Assembly (NCBI GenBank): GCA_031213475.1
Contig: JARUPZ010000003.1
Coordinates: 14,688,869-14,752,868, forward strand
DNA length: 64,000 nucleotides
Source: Nereocystis luetkeana
Taxonomy: Eukaryota; Sar; Phaeophyceae; Laminariales; Laminariaceae
Direction: 5' to 3'
Below, one piece after another: positions 1 to 14,000 of the stretch (the first letter of the stretch is position 1; every line of letters starts with the position of its first letter). The notes below the pieces were generated by a model. That model was not told where the DNA came from, ran no database searches, and was given only the letters and a program-made list of their open reading frames with translations. The position numbers and the translations under genes were made by a program.

Positions 1-839
1 GCGTAGGTACTCGTACACGAAGCCACTTTTTGTGTGTGTTTGTTGATGCCAGTCTCTGTAAATCTTGGCGGCACGACCTCGATTCGTCCTGTGTATAAAG
101 CCTACAGACCCGTATGACACCCCAGTGCCCGCTATGTGCAGCTGCATCCTGCACAAAACTGTGTGAAGGACGTGTGTCGTCAATTTCAACCTTGCACGTC
201 GGCCCAGGCCAACCGGACCCCACCTCTAACCCGAGCCCGAACCCCAAGCCTTCGGGGGGCTCGAGGTCGACAGGGGCAGTCACGCGGCCCCGCCGCGTGT
301 TTCGGTGGCGTTTTTCCGAAAAAAAGCCGGGCGGCCGAAAGACCCGCATCCTGCACCGAAGTTTGGCGCAGGGTGCATCTGCACATAGCTCGCGTCACTC
401 CTCCCACAGGGTTGACCATCGAACTCCCTGTGGTCTCTGCGCCTACTCAAGACAGAACGACCACCCCCCCCCCCCCCCCCTATGGTTCCCCTTTACAAAC
501 CACTTTGGGCGCAAGGAAAATCCCCGATTGGATTTATTTCAGAGTCCATACAGGAAATATTGACATTGATATCAATTGCCACCTACCGAGGGCTCGATTT
601 TCGGCCGCCAGAGCGATAGAACTAGACCCTTCGGCCACTGCAAGTATGGAACCCACTCTTATTTCAAGTAGTTTGTCCCATAAATGGTTGCAGTTCTCAA
701 GCTTTCGACTACTACTCTAGTGCTGCACTCTACGTGTATGTAAATCCGAGTCCAATTTCAAGAGCTCTGTCCCATCAAATCGAACTGCAGTACTCAAAAG
801 TTATAATAATAGGCGACAAGCAAGCGGTCACAAAGGAGC

Positions 840-1093
840 TGCACACCTCGCACCTATGATCGCTTCCCACTGGATGATTTATATCTTTCAGGCAGATGAT
901 CTGTATGATCTAGCTCATGTTGCCGGGTAGAACCGTACAATCTGCATGATATACTTCACCACATGTGTCCCGGGTTGGATCTGTACCATACAGATCCTAC
1001 ACAACAAATTCTCACAACGGCAGGTGAGGAACTAGATCATCTACATATTATATAGAGATATCATGATCTGTCTGATCTGTCCGATGTGTGAAA
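840..1093 (+). mobile_element. Family D element
   Basis: Family D is about 250 bp with inverted ends CACACCTCGGACAGATCAT / GATCTGTCCGAGGTGTG and conserved middle blocks CTAGCTCATGTTGCCGGGTG, GGGTTGGATCTGTAC and CTCACAACGGCAGGTGAGG. This copy shows the whole layout. Confidence 0.8.
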
Positions 1094-1849
1094 GGTTGCC
1101 ACGAACACGGGGGCGGGTACGGTTCTGAAGTGGTGGCGATCGTGGGAGTCATATTATACCAGTCTTAAGGTTGGCTCGAGGTTTTTAGTCTGTTCACATG
1201 GCACTAAGAACATGTAAATATCTCTTTACACCTCTTTTCTCCCCAGCGAAGCGACTGTTACACACTCGTCGTACATTTTGGGCAATCGGCGACGTTGAAG
1301 TTTTGTTAGTGTCAGACGGAAGAATGACGTCATCTCGATTACTCCGTTGGAGGTGACCGAGGGAAGCTTGAAAACGTTCCGCCGAGTGAGGTGGTGGTGA
1401 GTGTGTCGCAGGGTGCAGATATGACAGCAAAGGCCCTCCTCCGCAAGACCACCTGCCTATACGAGTCCGAGCCAGGAAGTACCCGGTGGAACCTATACGC
1501 AAAATGAGCGTTTTCTCCAGCCCCTCGGTGTAAACAACCATCAGCACAACCTGTATCCACATCCAACTCAAGTTGATGTGAGATAAAATGTTATCCCTGA
1601 ACCAGATACGGTATCTTACAGGACTCAGCAGGGCCGATTGGAGGCCAGGGAGCGACAACATACTTCAAAGTATGACACGAGGGAATACCACAGCGTGAGC
1701 TGTGGGTTACTGCCGTAGGCGTTCAACACATGAGAGCTATTCAGTCTTTCCTTCTAAAGTCGAAGATGCTAATGGCAAATCTTAAATGGAATGATATACA
1801 GCACAACCAACAAACAACCATCACCAGATCATCTCCGGCTGATTCACGC

Positions 1850-2010
1850 GCACCCCCCCGCCCATGGACGGCGCTTGGCGCTTCATGCAAACAATGTCTG
1901 CCTCATTGGTCAGAACGCAACGTGCTCCGTCCCGGCATTGTACGGATGCGAGGGTCCATGGTCATACGACTACGCCCATGTATGACATCGAGTGCACCCC
2001 CCCCCCTCCC
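1850..2010 (+). mobile_element. Family E fragment with poly-C end
   Basis: Family E forward copies read CAATGTCTGCCTGGTCGGTG, CGTCCCGGCATTGTAGGGAT and CATACGACTACGGCCATGCA, then GTACACCCCCCC. This copy lacks the left part. Confidence 0.7.
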
Positions 2011-2039
2011 CCGCCCCATTTTAGTGTAGTTTACTGCTA

Positions 2040-5000
2040 TTAATAGACGGGACGGCGCCTGATCTCCCAGATCTCCATGGCGTCGCTGCGGTTGTATCGG
2101 AAGCACTGCTGGAACTTCAGCGGCAATCTTATCCCTTCGAACGCCTTCCGTCTCGACGCGCAACCATCACCAATTCCTCGTCCATCGGCCGCGTCCGTAA
2201 CATCCACGACGTTTCCCAAGAGAGCCTTATATCCCGTCGCCGAAACCGACAGCTCCGCCAATGAAAAGTTGAACCGCTTTTCGAGGGCGAGGTACAGCAC
2301 CACTGTCTCTCCTACCCCCCCCGCAATGAAACTCGAAAGCATTTGGCCACCCGAGGGCGGCGGCTCTTTCCTTCCTGGGTCTTCTTTCGAGTCCGTTTCG
2401 ACGCCAACGTTGCTGGTATTGGCCGGTGCGACGTAGCCGGCGAAACCTTGCCGTTGTTGTCGTCTCCATGGTGACGACGGCGGTTCGGTATGCGCGGACA
2501 CATCATCTACCGAGGGGGTCGATGGCAGCGGACACCGCGAGCGCTCTTGACTTGATTCCTTCGTAGCCGTGCCCCGCATACCCCCTCCGTTCGCCTCACG
2601 CGACGCGCTGTCGTGGTGAGCTTGGTCACCATCGTCGCCGTTGGACGGTGGCAGCGGCGGCGGCGGCGGCGGCGGCGGCGGTGGCATGAGCAACTTCAAC
2701 ACGTCAAAAAACGCCTCCGTCAGGCCCTCGTCGTAGATCACATCCGCGGCCAAAATGACGAGCGACGGTGTCGGCTCGCCCGTCTCGGAGAGTAGCGGCG
2801 GCGACAACAACCTCTCCAGCTCGCCTTCGCGCCAGTTGAACGTGGAATCGCAATCAGACTGGACCCCGTCCTTGTCATCGTGTTCCGGTCTGGTCGCTGT
2901 CGCCTTTAGATTGCCATCTCCATTGCTGTGATCCCTGCGGTCGCCCTGTTGACCAGGGCAAGCGAGCGTTTGGGCGGGGGAGGTCCGCTCATGTGTACCA
3001 TTTCGACCATAAATAGGAAGCACACTTCGACGCTTTTTTACCATTCAAACGCCCCCTACACTTGCGATCAGATTGTGACGTTGTAATCAATAACGTACTG
3101 CGGATGAAGCGGTATCTCGAATTGTATTCAAGCTCCGCTTTCCCAGAGTATCTATATAATCTGTGCCGCTCCTTATCTTCGGGAGCTTGCTCCGGCTGGT
3201 TATTGTCGTGTGTAACAGTTTTTTCTTAGAGCGCGCAATCATCTGCAACGGGTCACCCGTTCGCTCGCAAAAACGCGTCGGGGTGTCATAGCAGAGCGGT
3301 AAACTAGGTATCAAGGCTCAAGGAGAGCATAGGACACGCCTAACTCTCGGAATTGGTCACGCACCGGGAATAAAACAATGCACAACCACCGGGGGACGAA
3401 TCACACACACCGATTCGGCCACATATACGCATCACGCGACATACGAAACACCAGCTACCGACGTGCATTCAAGATTGAAATTCACACCCCGGACAGATCA
3501 TGTTCAGATCATGTGCAGATCATCGATTCCCACAGTACATGATAAAGACCCCTCTAGGCAGTTATATATCTATTTCTCGATCTTGTATGATCTAGCTCAT
3601 GTTGCCGTGTGGGACCCGTACAACCTGCATGATCTAGCGCATGCTTTCTGGGTTGGATCTGTACTATGAAGATACTGCACAGTCTCTCACAACGGGCAGG
3701 CGAGGAACAAGGTGATCTGTAGATATATAGATCATGATCTATCCAAGGATTGAAGGTTTTTCCTGCCGCTAGGTGCTTTGTACCGTCCGCCCCCCTCAAA
3801 AATCGAGCTCGCAACCGAGTCCTCACAGGAAACCCACGGCAGCAGCCTCCAGACAAACGGGGCCATAACATTGACGTCGAGACAAAACGCCATACCAGGT
3901 ACACAGCTCGGTGGAAACCCCCACCCTTTTCCGACCCCCTTACCTGAGGACAAATCGCACTGTCCGTGGGCCCCTCTTCTTGGGAAAGCGTGAACCAATC
4001 GAGCTGCCGCACCGCTGCCACCCTCCCCCGCGGCCTGCCCCCTCTGCGCCTATCGCGGCCTCCTCTCATGTTTCTTTCTTCAGCACCACCTGCACCATCA
4101 GGAGCTGATCCATCGCTGCTGTCGATATCGCTGTCGTCGAGCGTAGCGTCTGTCGCTTCTGTAGTGGCAGCAGCATCATCATCATCAGCAGCAGCAGCAG
4201 CAGTCGCAGCGGCATCGGTGTCGTTGTCCGAGGAGGGGGAACGGCCGTCTTGGGCGAAGAGGTGAAGGTTTGCCTCCACGTTACGGGCGAGCACTTTGAG
4301 CACCTGGCCGTTGAGTGCATGCAAGCGCAAGTTTTAGCCACCACAGCTACGTACGTCCAGTGAAGTACAACACCACTGCGCAGCTCTCTGAGGCGCGATA
4401 TTTCAAGCTGAAAAAAAGCTCGACGCAACCATATTCGGCCCGCCCATAAGTAATATTACGGAGGCCCATAGTAAGCAGGGCCCATCATACGCACAAAAAA
4501 CTATATATTCCAGTATTTTTACGAAGCGTATTTGGTCCTGATTACTACGTCCCCCCGCAATAGCGTACTAGTATGCTATTGATAGTACTTACAAGCAGTA
4601 AAGTGAGCTGCCCACCGTGACGTGCTGCTTATGTGTTCGTTTCGCAAGCCCTCAATGAACGGAAGAAGAGCGTTTAGCAGCACGATGGACGCCTCATGCC
4701 GTTCACGGCACCCGCCGCAAGACACCGCTGTCCGTACGAGTAGGTGTCGTTTTCGTTCTCTTTTTTTCTTCCATCCCATTCAAATCGACTCCGTCCTTCT
4801 TTTTTTTCTCCCTCCTATTGGTCGCCTATTGTAACGGGGGGCCATAGTTAATAGGACCAAATATTGTTAGAATGGTCAAATATATAGGTTTTTATGTATA
4901 CCATAGGTCCTACTAACTATGGTCCCCCGTAATAGTCGTAACTCAGATCCGGGGTCACATATTACTAGTAGGCGCTCCCCCCCGCCCCCCCCCCCCCCCC

Positions 5001-8000
5001 CCCCCCCCCCACCTCGCGCTTTGTTCAAGCAATGTCTGCCTGGTCGGTGAAAACCCGACACGCTCCGTCCCGGCATTGTAGGGATGCGAGGGTCTATGGT
5101 CACACGACTACGGCCATGCATGAGATCGAGTACATCTCTCCTATCGAGTACACCCCCCCCCCTCCGACTACGGTACGCGCCTTGCATTTTTTTTTTCGCG
5201 AGAGGGTTAAGCACTTTCTTCCGTCGTCGACCCGGGTTGAATTACTGCAGCGGTTCGGCAAGAGCACCGCACGCGAGTGAGATTGGCATGTCGATTACCG
5301 CCCCCCTGCCGATACGGTGACAACAGCAGTAAGCGCCGATTGGACCTTACATCATGCTCTACTAAAGAAACAAAAAGAAGTCAGTCGTCCCATTCGAGAG
5401 CACCTTATTGAGGTCAATCAAAAAGGCGGGTTGAAACTCATGCAGAGGGTCGTTATCGATAAAAAAAAGCTTAAATCAGGTGCTAGCTCTGGACGCGGGC
5501 TACGGTAGGAGTTACGGTAGGAGTGACACCTGCTTTTTGCCTTCTGAGGCTCCTCACCCGGAGAAATTTGTACTATTAGCAAGTCAATACCAAGTCACTC
5601 AAAAATGAAGTTTTGAAAAAAAAAATGAAAGGTGCAACCCAGTGAATCAATCACGAAATTATTGCTATTACGGGGGACCATAGTTAACAGGACCTATGGT
5701 ACACATAAAAACCTATACCTGGTATGTTTAACCATTTTTACTATAAAATATTTGGTCCTGTTAACTATGGCCCCCCGTAATACTACTAAATATAACAATC
5801 AACACTACTACTGTCATAATAAGAATAATAAGGATAACAACAATCTTACTGACAATGATAATTAATGATAAACAAGGGTAAGAAAAAACAGAAGAGTACC
5901 TTTTTTAGGTACTACTGGCTACTGGCTGGCCCATATTGTGGTACTGCTGTACCTCATTGTGGTAGTCCGTGAGGTAGCATCTCCGGGCGACACGGGCCGC
6001 GACCAGGCCAGCGACGCCAGGACCGGAGCCAAGCTCCAACACCTGCATCGGGCAATATTGATTAGCGCCAACGAACGAGAGGAGGCGAACACAAGAAGTT
6101 AGGAACGGCCTCAAAGCGGCAGGAAATAGTTGTACACGACACTATGCACTCAACGCATTGGGAGTTAACCCTTTCAGAACCGCAGTCCCGTTTCGGGGAC
6201 ACCCGACTCGAATTCTAAGTAACTTGTCCCCAAAACGGGACCGCGGTCCTAAAAGGGTTAAGTTTTTCAGGCTCGGTTTTTGTACGAAGTTAAGAAAGTG
6301 GCCATTTTTATATTGAAGTTAGAGTAGGGCACACCCTGCCTGGCCCAAGAATAAGAACTTCAGCCTGGCCCAAAACAAGCAAAACAGATGCTCCTGAGTG
6401 TTGTGTCGCATGCTGTGGGCAGGCAGTCCAGGTTTTGTACCTGGGCGGCACTGTTGTCAACGAAATCGCCGACACATCATGCCTGCGATCAACATCAACG
6501 GTTTCGACTCGCTCGGGCATGCTGCACAAGGTCCAAGCGGGAGCGTCAAGATGAGCAAGACGAACGCTCCAGTCAGCCAGAACACCCGCATGCCAACTGA
6601 TGGGAGACCATGATGTACGTGTGTGCTACGTTGGACCCATCTCCATGCAACACTTGGGATCTTCTCCGAATGACACATTTCACCAACTTCGTAACCTTCT
6701 GCTAACGATCGGCTTCCGGCACCGGCCATGCACCCGCACCACCTCATGTGGCCCTCAAAGAAGTGCAATGCCAGAGCGCTGAGAGACGGCCATCCGAAAC
6801 AGCAACTCTGCTTTTCGGGGGGGGGGGGGGGGGGGTTGTTCAGGGGCAAGCTACTACAATCGGGGTGCCTTTTTTTTCCCGAGGCTCTCTATTTGAGGGG
6901 ACCCCACCCCGACGCAGACCCTGAGAAAAAAAAGAAGTGCAAGGGCCATCCCGATATGGCCTATAGGAATCACGAAACCCAAGTTAATGGCGTTCCAACG
7001 AAAAGCCGTGCCTTGTTGGGTAGTTCCTCAGCGCCCTCAAGGAGCCTCATCAGTCCCAGTGACAAAAAAATGACCAAAAAGTGCTATAAGGCATGCCCTC
7101 TCGTGACACGCGTCACCGGCAGATGTTGGCCACGATGCCCGTCCAGCGGGGGCGGGGAGAAACCGGGATCAGACTGACCAGAAAACAACTGGCCCCAACA
7201 TCTTGAGGTGGACGACCCGGGATGGTCGTTCTACTGTAGTAACAGTGTTTCAAGCCGCTAAGGAATCCACGGAGAGCTCCCCACACGGACTGTCTAGGGC
7301 TGCATGACTTGCTGTATGTGGATGGGTGCCTTCGGTGAGACGTCTGTGAGTGCTCTGTCCACCTGCTGGTGTTGACGAGGGACTGTAGAAGTAGAGATAC
7401 GCAATACAAGACAGAGTCGTGTTGATTTTCCTCCCAAGCCTGTGCCCGTTTCTTCCCCGCTCCACCCGACAAAAAACCTCGCGAGCTTTAGGGACAAAAC
7501 AACAGTTAAGTGTTCGAGATAGAGAGAACCGTGTTGCGGCCCACTGAAGCTTGGAAGTGGGGAATATGATACCGGGGAGTCGCCGAAGAGGCGGACCGGT
7601 TCATGGACAAGTTTCACAAAAACTGGAGGTGGGGAAGAGCAGGTTGCGCCAGGCAAAGGAAGCCGAGAGCGCCAACAAGGGAAAGAGGGAGGGGGAGGGG
7701 AGTGCCAGCAGTCCTGGTAATACTACTGCTGTGCTGTAGGCGAGAACAGGAAGGAGATGACAGGTCGCGTGGCAAGGCTTGCAGCTCGAAAAATGGGAAT
7801 GAAACCTATGCTGCTGCATCGCTGCATCGTTTCTTGTTTTGTTCTGTTCTTCTTCATGGGGGGGGGGGGGGGGGGGCAACAGATGCAAGAGGTGTTGGCT
7901 TGGGGGTGACAATAGAGACCGCGCACTGTTTCCTGAGATTTTGTCTTGTCGATATGGCGAACTCGCACCGACAAGGGAGCCGACAACGAGGCGAGGTCAC

Positions 8001-11000
8001 GATGAGGTCGAGGTCGTGCCTATGGAAACAGCTGCGAAACGCTTGCACAGGCACTGGAGCCGACTAGCGGCGAAGTCGAGGTAAACAGTACAGTACAGCA
8101 GTGGCCCCTCCATAGTGCCTGTTGAGTACAGGTAGTGCCGGCTGCCCGGTATAGTGCCTGTGACAACACTAGGCAGTGTGCAGAGTAATGCCGGTTTCCG
8201 CTACGATATAGTGCCCGCGTGGTCGGCTGGCGCATACCGGCACTATATATACAGGGATCAATACTGGATTAATATTACGAGGGACCATAGTTAATAGGAC
8301 CAACTATTGTTGTTTAAAAACAGGGAAATATATAGGTTTTTGTGTATACCGTAGGTCCTATCAACTATGGTTCTCCGTAATAGCACGCATATTTAAAAGC
8401 AAAAAAGTTTTGGTCGACACGGCGCACACCGGGAGGCGCCCTAGACGGGGTGTGCTTTCTAGCTTTGACTACCCCTGCGGAATTCGAACGATGCTCCGCG
8501 ATGTAAACTCTTCTTGAGGGGGGTCCCTTAAGCCCAATACGGGGCGTGGGGGGGGGGGGGGGGTGTGGGGCAGCAGCAAGCAGTACCGATACTGCTGCTT
8601 GCTGCTGTCGAAGGAAGCGAATCATAAGAAGGCGATGCCAAATCGCGCATCAAGGCCCCAGTTCGACTACGTAGCAGGCGGAACCTACCATACTGCTCCG
8701 CCTTCTGCCTCGATTGTTATGCGAGTTTCTCAATCTTGATATTGCCACGAATTAGGGAACCCCTTCGAGTAGCCTGAAGCGTCCGCCGAGCGCCGTAACG
8801 GTCACTAAAATCAACACAAGAAACACGTGAATACTGACTGTAGGTAGGGTTGGTGTGGGTTGGGTTGGCTCACTCTGGATGGGAATGTAAGAATCATTTG
8901 GTGCGTGTTTATATTAATAGTTAACCCTTTTCACTGCAGTCCCGTTTCGGGGGCAATCCAGTCAAATTCTAAGTAGTTTGCCCCCAAAACGAGACTGCGG
9001 TCCTCAGGCCTTGTGTTTCCGTCCTATTAATGGTGGTACCTGGTACCTTCCGCCGACCCACACAAGCTGACGACAGTTACAAATAAAACATTCTTCTTTC
9101 CTGCGCGTGTTTCTAATAAATCGACAACTTGTACGTATTACATTCGTTTGGCCTGCCGTCTTTCGCCTCCCTTGTGCTCTTCTTTTTTAACCTGAACGCT
9201 ACTGGTTATTTCGCGCGGCGCCCTGACTCCTGTTCTTTTTCTTGTGGTCTCTTCCTACGAACTGCACGTACAGTATTAATATTACGGGGGACCATAGTTA
9301 ATAGGACCTATGGTATACATAAAAACCTATATATTTAACCATTTTTACTAACAAAATTTGGTCCTATTAACTATCGTCCACCGTAATAGTAGGTATGTTT
9401 TTCTCCTTGCGTTCTCCTCTCCTTTTTTTTCAGTTTTTTTATACTTGTACCAGGTATCATGTGCCCGAAACAAGCTCTCAGGTAGTATCCGTTGGTACGT
9501 ACCAGGTACTAAATAAAAAGTACACGTCGGGCTTTTCCAAAAGTTGGAACTTTTTTGGAAACCCGAGTTCGATTCTCGGATTGGACACCATGAATCGGAT
9601 GCTGGTTACCTGGGCTGAGGTCTTAAGTCATTGTCACAAGGCAACACATTTAGGGTTCTCCAACAGTTGGTAGGAGTGGCAGCTTTGGACCACAGGTTAC
9701 CACTCAGAGATGCATAACCCAAAAGGAGAACACAAAGACGAGACATAAATGACCAACCTCAGTGACAGAGCAGAACTTGAGTCCGACCGAGTCGAGAGGT
9801 GCGCTCCTACGTCTCCAGGAGAGTAGGGCGAGCTTATGGTTCTTCTGTGAAGAGGCTCCAACTGGAGATGGCTAGATGGTAGGTGATTGCTTGTCCCGTG
9901 ACCGAAGTTTGTTTTTTTACGTGGCCCATAGGTCTTCTGAAATTTTTTGGCGGGTATCTTTAAAAATCAAACTTTTTATTGAAACTTCGCTGTCCCATTG
10001 GCACAGGTCTAACTTTTGGAAAGCCCGAAAAAAGCAAATCTGGGGCCGATGGTGGGCCAACATCGTCTTGAGAAAAAATCAGGCCGATCTTTGGTTCGAA
10101 GCGGCGAGATTCCGAGTCCTCGACAGGCATCGATCAACAAAACCAACGATTTCGTCATGAATTCTGAACGGAGTGCGCTCGTTAGGGGCTCCGACCCACC
10201 CTAGGCTCACCGTCTTCACGCCATGGCCGGTGTGATGTGGCGGGAGCTGACCAGGCGGATGAAAAAAAAACATTTGGCCGCTGGTTTGCACAATCCAGAA
10301 GACAAAACTTCTCCATCCGTCTCGAATGGCAAACAAAGTTTTTTTTTCAAGTTTGGGAGGATACCGTAGGACGCCGCCGCCAAGCTCTCGCGCCCTAGAG
10401 CATGGGTCCACCTGATATCTTCGAGGCCGTCATCTATATTCGTTGGCCTTGCCAAATACCGAGCGGGTTGGCCGTGGGCTGAGTCTATGTCGAGATCGAG
10501 CGTCGATCGTCGCACGAGCTGGTTTCGATCACCGTGTTGACAATTTGCAACCAGAAACACACAAATTGCGCCGCCTGCAGCCGTTGGGGGGAAAAAAAGA
10601 AAAAAACTAACTTTTTTTCTCTTTTTTTCCCACAGCGGCGGTACGTGAAAATTTTGGGCTGTTTTTTTAAAGCAAATTATTTGGAAAAAAACTTTTGAAC
10701 TTTCGCGTTTCCATTGGTATAGGTCTAATAAAGGAAAGAACTTCCTGATGCGTTCTACGAGTATTTCGTATTTCAGGGCGCCATACTCTGCTGCCACATC
10801 GCATTGCGTTGTTATCACATGTAACTCTCAAATCAAGGAGTCCGTGGTCTAACAAAGGTGCTGGAGCCCTACTACTAACTGTAGGGAAGATCCGAAAACA
10901 CTGAGAGGAACACGCCTGCTGTCTGGGGTGCTGTCAGAGTGACGACTCTCGCGGACATGAAGTGAAAAGAGAGTAATTGAACCAAAAGCCTCCACACAAA

Positions 11001-14000
11001 TATCAACGATCGCCGTGTCTCCCCTTACTGTCTGTGACAAAGAGGTGCAGCACAGCTGTGGCACCACGTCCCTGATAATTGCGGGGGTCATTCCCCATGA
11101 AGGGCCTACAGCTCACCAACACTACGAAGACCAGCGACGTGAATAACAGGCACATACTACTGCTTCGTAAAAAAAAATAATGATAAAAAACGGCGACTGC
11201 TGCTCTCGTGACGGTGTTATCGATAGTCTTAGGTCTCCGTGTGCCCTCCTGTTGTCGTTCTCCATGGCTGCCTCATCGTCTCAGCCCAATCGGCCCGCTC
11301 CTTCGCACGTGCTCTCGTTGCCACTCCCTTCCAGTCGCTTCCCCTTCTCCCCCGTCGGAAGAACAAAACACTCCTCGTACTTACGGTTCTGATCTGAGAA
11401 AAAAAATATTCTTGCGCAGGGTGAGTGCAACCCATCTCTTTCTTGCTCGTCAACGCTCCGTCTCCCTCCTCCTTCGCCGTCGATTCCAGTCTCCTGCCGG
11501 CGCAGTTAGACCGCGCCGTAGTTTGGCCTGTGGTGGCGCCTGCCTCCGCGCGCTGCGGACATCCCGATTGAGCATTGCTGCTCTGCCGCAGCTGCCTAAA
11601 AAGACGCGCGAATCGTAGGTCTCCGTGCCTGACGCACCACGTACGACCCAACTGTACTGCCGCCTGAGCCTCGCGGCCACAGGCAGCAGCAAGAAGGTAT
11701 CACTCCTTGAGGGGGAGTCCGGCCTTACACCCGCCAGAAAATACATATCCCACTCGCTATACGCCCGATAGGGCATGCCTCGCAGCATTCCTTGCCGAGG
11801 CAGCGAGGGGAACGGCGGTGGGTGTACCCTGCCGAGTAACTCGCAAGTTTTGAAAATATAGGACCCGGGGTGCTCCCGAGTATTTTCGGCTAATGTGGGC
11901 GGGTACTCGCGTGGGGGGGGGGAGGGGTGAGGGTGTAGTTTTGAAACGGGCTTCCCGGATACTTCGTACGAGATAAGTTGCCATCCCTGGGGTTTCCAGG
12001 GTGAAGGGGGCTTCCGGGGTGAAAGGCCGGGTACCCAGGTACTCGCGATTTCCCGGGCTTTGGCAAAAGGGGTCCCTGCACAATCTGCTGTTGTGGTGCC
12101 TCTCCATCGCAGTAGAGTCGATTCTCTCAAGTCGCTGCTGGAGTAACATAGCTTTCACAGGAGCGTTCCACACGGCTAGCAAGCGGCTGTGGCGAAACAG
12201 TCGGATACGGCAACAAACAGTAGAGTACCGAGGCAACTCAGGTAATCCTGTTGCCACTGTAACGTACCGTCGTGTGCTGTAGGTAGTAGGCATCTGTAGT
12301 AACCTGTTACTGCAGTACTACTACTGTAAAACCAAGCAGTACAAGGCGCTTCGCGTAGAGAAGCGATTTCGGGCGATACGCTCGTTCCCGAGGACGAAAA
12401 GAAAGGAACAGATGGTCCAAAACATTCGGTGTAAACAGGCGACTTGCAAATGCCAAGAGCTCCATGCCCCACCCGGACGCCGCATGCATGTACGTGCATA
12501 CTTCTTTTGATATGTACGAAAGAGAAAGCACAGCACGGCACAGCACCCCGAAAACAAAAAAAAAATGAAAACGAAACTGTGAAAAAGAAAAAAAATCCCC
12601 GTCTCCTTTGATGTATTTATTTACCGCCTGATTGGAGCACCTTGCGCCGGTCAGAAAAAAAACGAACGGCAGAGCTTCTCCCAGCCTTGTACGCTGCCCG
12701 CCCCTCTCGCGACCACCTCGCCACCAATTCGGTCCGGGTAAAGCTTTCCTCCCTCTCTGCCCGGTGAACCCCGTCGCCTGCCTTGCGTGATGCCCGGTGC
12801 TGCTCACCGTGACCCTCGTTCGCTGGCTCGACAAAGTTGGTGACTCAGTCTGCCGAGCTCTCTCTCTGAACGTCGGCTTGTTCGCAAAAATAAGCACTTC
12901 TTGAAAGTCTCTAGCACACCAAAACGACCCTTGTAGACTCGTACATATTGTATTCAACCCAACATCAGGAGGCCACACAGAGCTCACTCATGCTTTCCTC
13001 CTCATGCCTCGATGGACAGGCGACGCCTAGCCACGAAAGCGGCGACCGCTCTCCTTCCGACCCCCCTTCTACCCGCCAGCGCCCTCTGACAATCGCGATA
13101 GCGCCGCGCTCGGCCGCGTTGCCGTGCTCTGCGTACACGCACGTAGTGAACACCGAAATAAAAGCAAAAAAAGGCTCTCGCCGGCAAGGACTAGAAGGAG
13201 GGGGTGTTCAAGTGGGAGCTCTTGAGAGGCCAGGTACGTGCCAACCGAGCCCGCCCAGGAAAAAGACAGAGATGAGTAAGTCTACAAAAGGTTCGACCAT
13301 CTCACCTATTAACAACGGTAGCTCACTGGTCCTACGAGTATGACGTCGGTTTGTAGAAAGTGACGGTTTCATATCTGGGGAAAGTCTCATCACCGCCCCC
13401 CCGACAACCGGGGTTCCATGACCCTACGAGTACGACGTCGTATCACTTCCTCGGGCAGGACGGGTAATACTCACGAGTACCCGGGTTATTGGGGAAGAGG
13501 GGTACATCATGGTCCGAGTACTTGGTGTGGATACTGCCCGTGAATCGAGTACTTCCGGGTTTGATACTGCGGATACTGCCCGTACTCATGGAGTTTGGGG
13601 GTTTTGTGTTGTGGATATCCATACTGCCAGCATACTGCCAGTATATGTACTAGCGGCGTGTCGGACGTTAGTACTGTTCATCTGCTCATACTGCAAGCAC
13701 TCTCGAATACTCCCAGTATACTCGGCGTATGAAATACCAGTATACAGCCAGTATATATACTGGCGGTGTGTCGGACGTTAGTACTGTTCATCTGCTCATA
13801 CTGCAAGTAATCTCAAATACTCCCAGTACACTCGGCGTAAGAAATACCAGTATACATGGAGCAGCTGTGGATCGTTTCGATATGTCATCAACACGATCTT
13901 CCTAAAACATGAATGGATGTCCCCAGGAATGAGAGTTGGGGCAAAATTACTCTCGGAGGGGGATTACCGGAGGTACTGAGAATACTGGCAGTACAACTAT

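Larger units (their letters stand above)
1..2039. other. Region beyond the METTL22-like 3' end
   Basis: No convincing gene. It holds a family D copy (840-1093) and a family E fragment ending in poly-C (1850-2010). The latter lies immediately past the TAA stop, so the transcript's 3' UTR probably runs into it. Open frames at 114-720 and 1194-1661 have composition and wording unlike the three real genes. Confidence 0.5.

Noticed and set aside
4250-4330. ATG at 4330 as start of a separate gene
   Set aside because: The in-frame residues before VLKVLARN come from intron sequence; the CAG acceptor at 4304 and the phase match with exon 2 show it is an internal exon.
11208-12293. Several overlapping open frames of 120-226 residues
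   Set aside because: They overlap on both strands in GC-rich DNA with no family resemblance; chance open frames are expected at this base composition.
12307-12987. 226-residue minus-strand open frame
   Set aside because: No recognisable domain, mixed composition, no splice or start context, and repeats on both sides; looks like chance.
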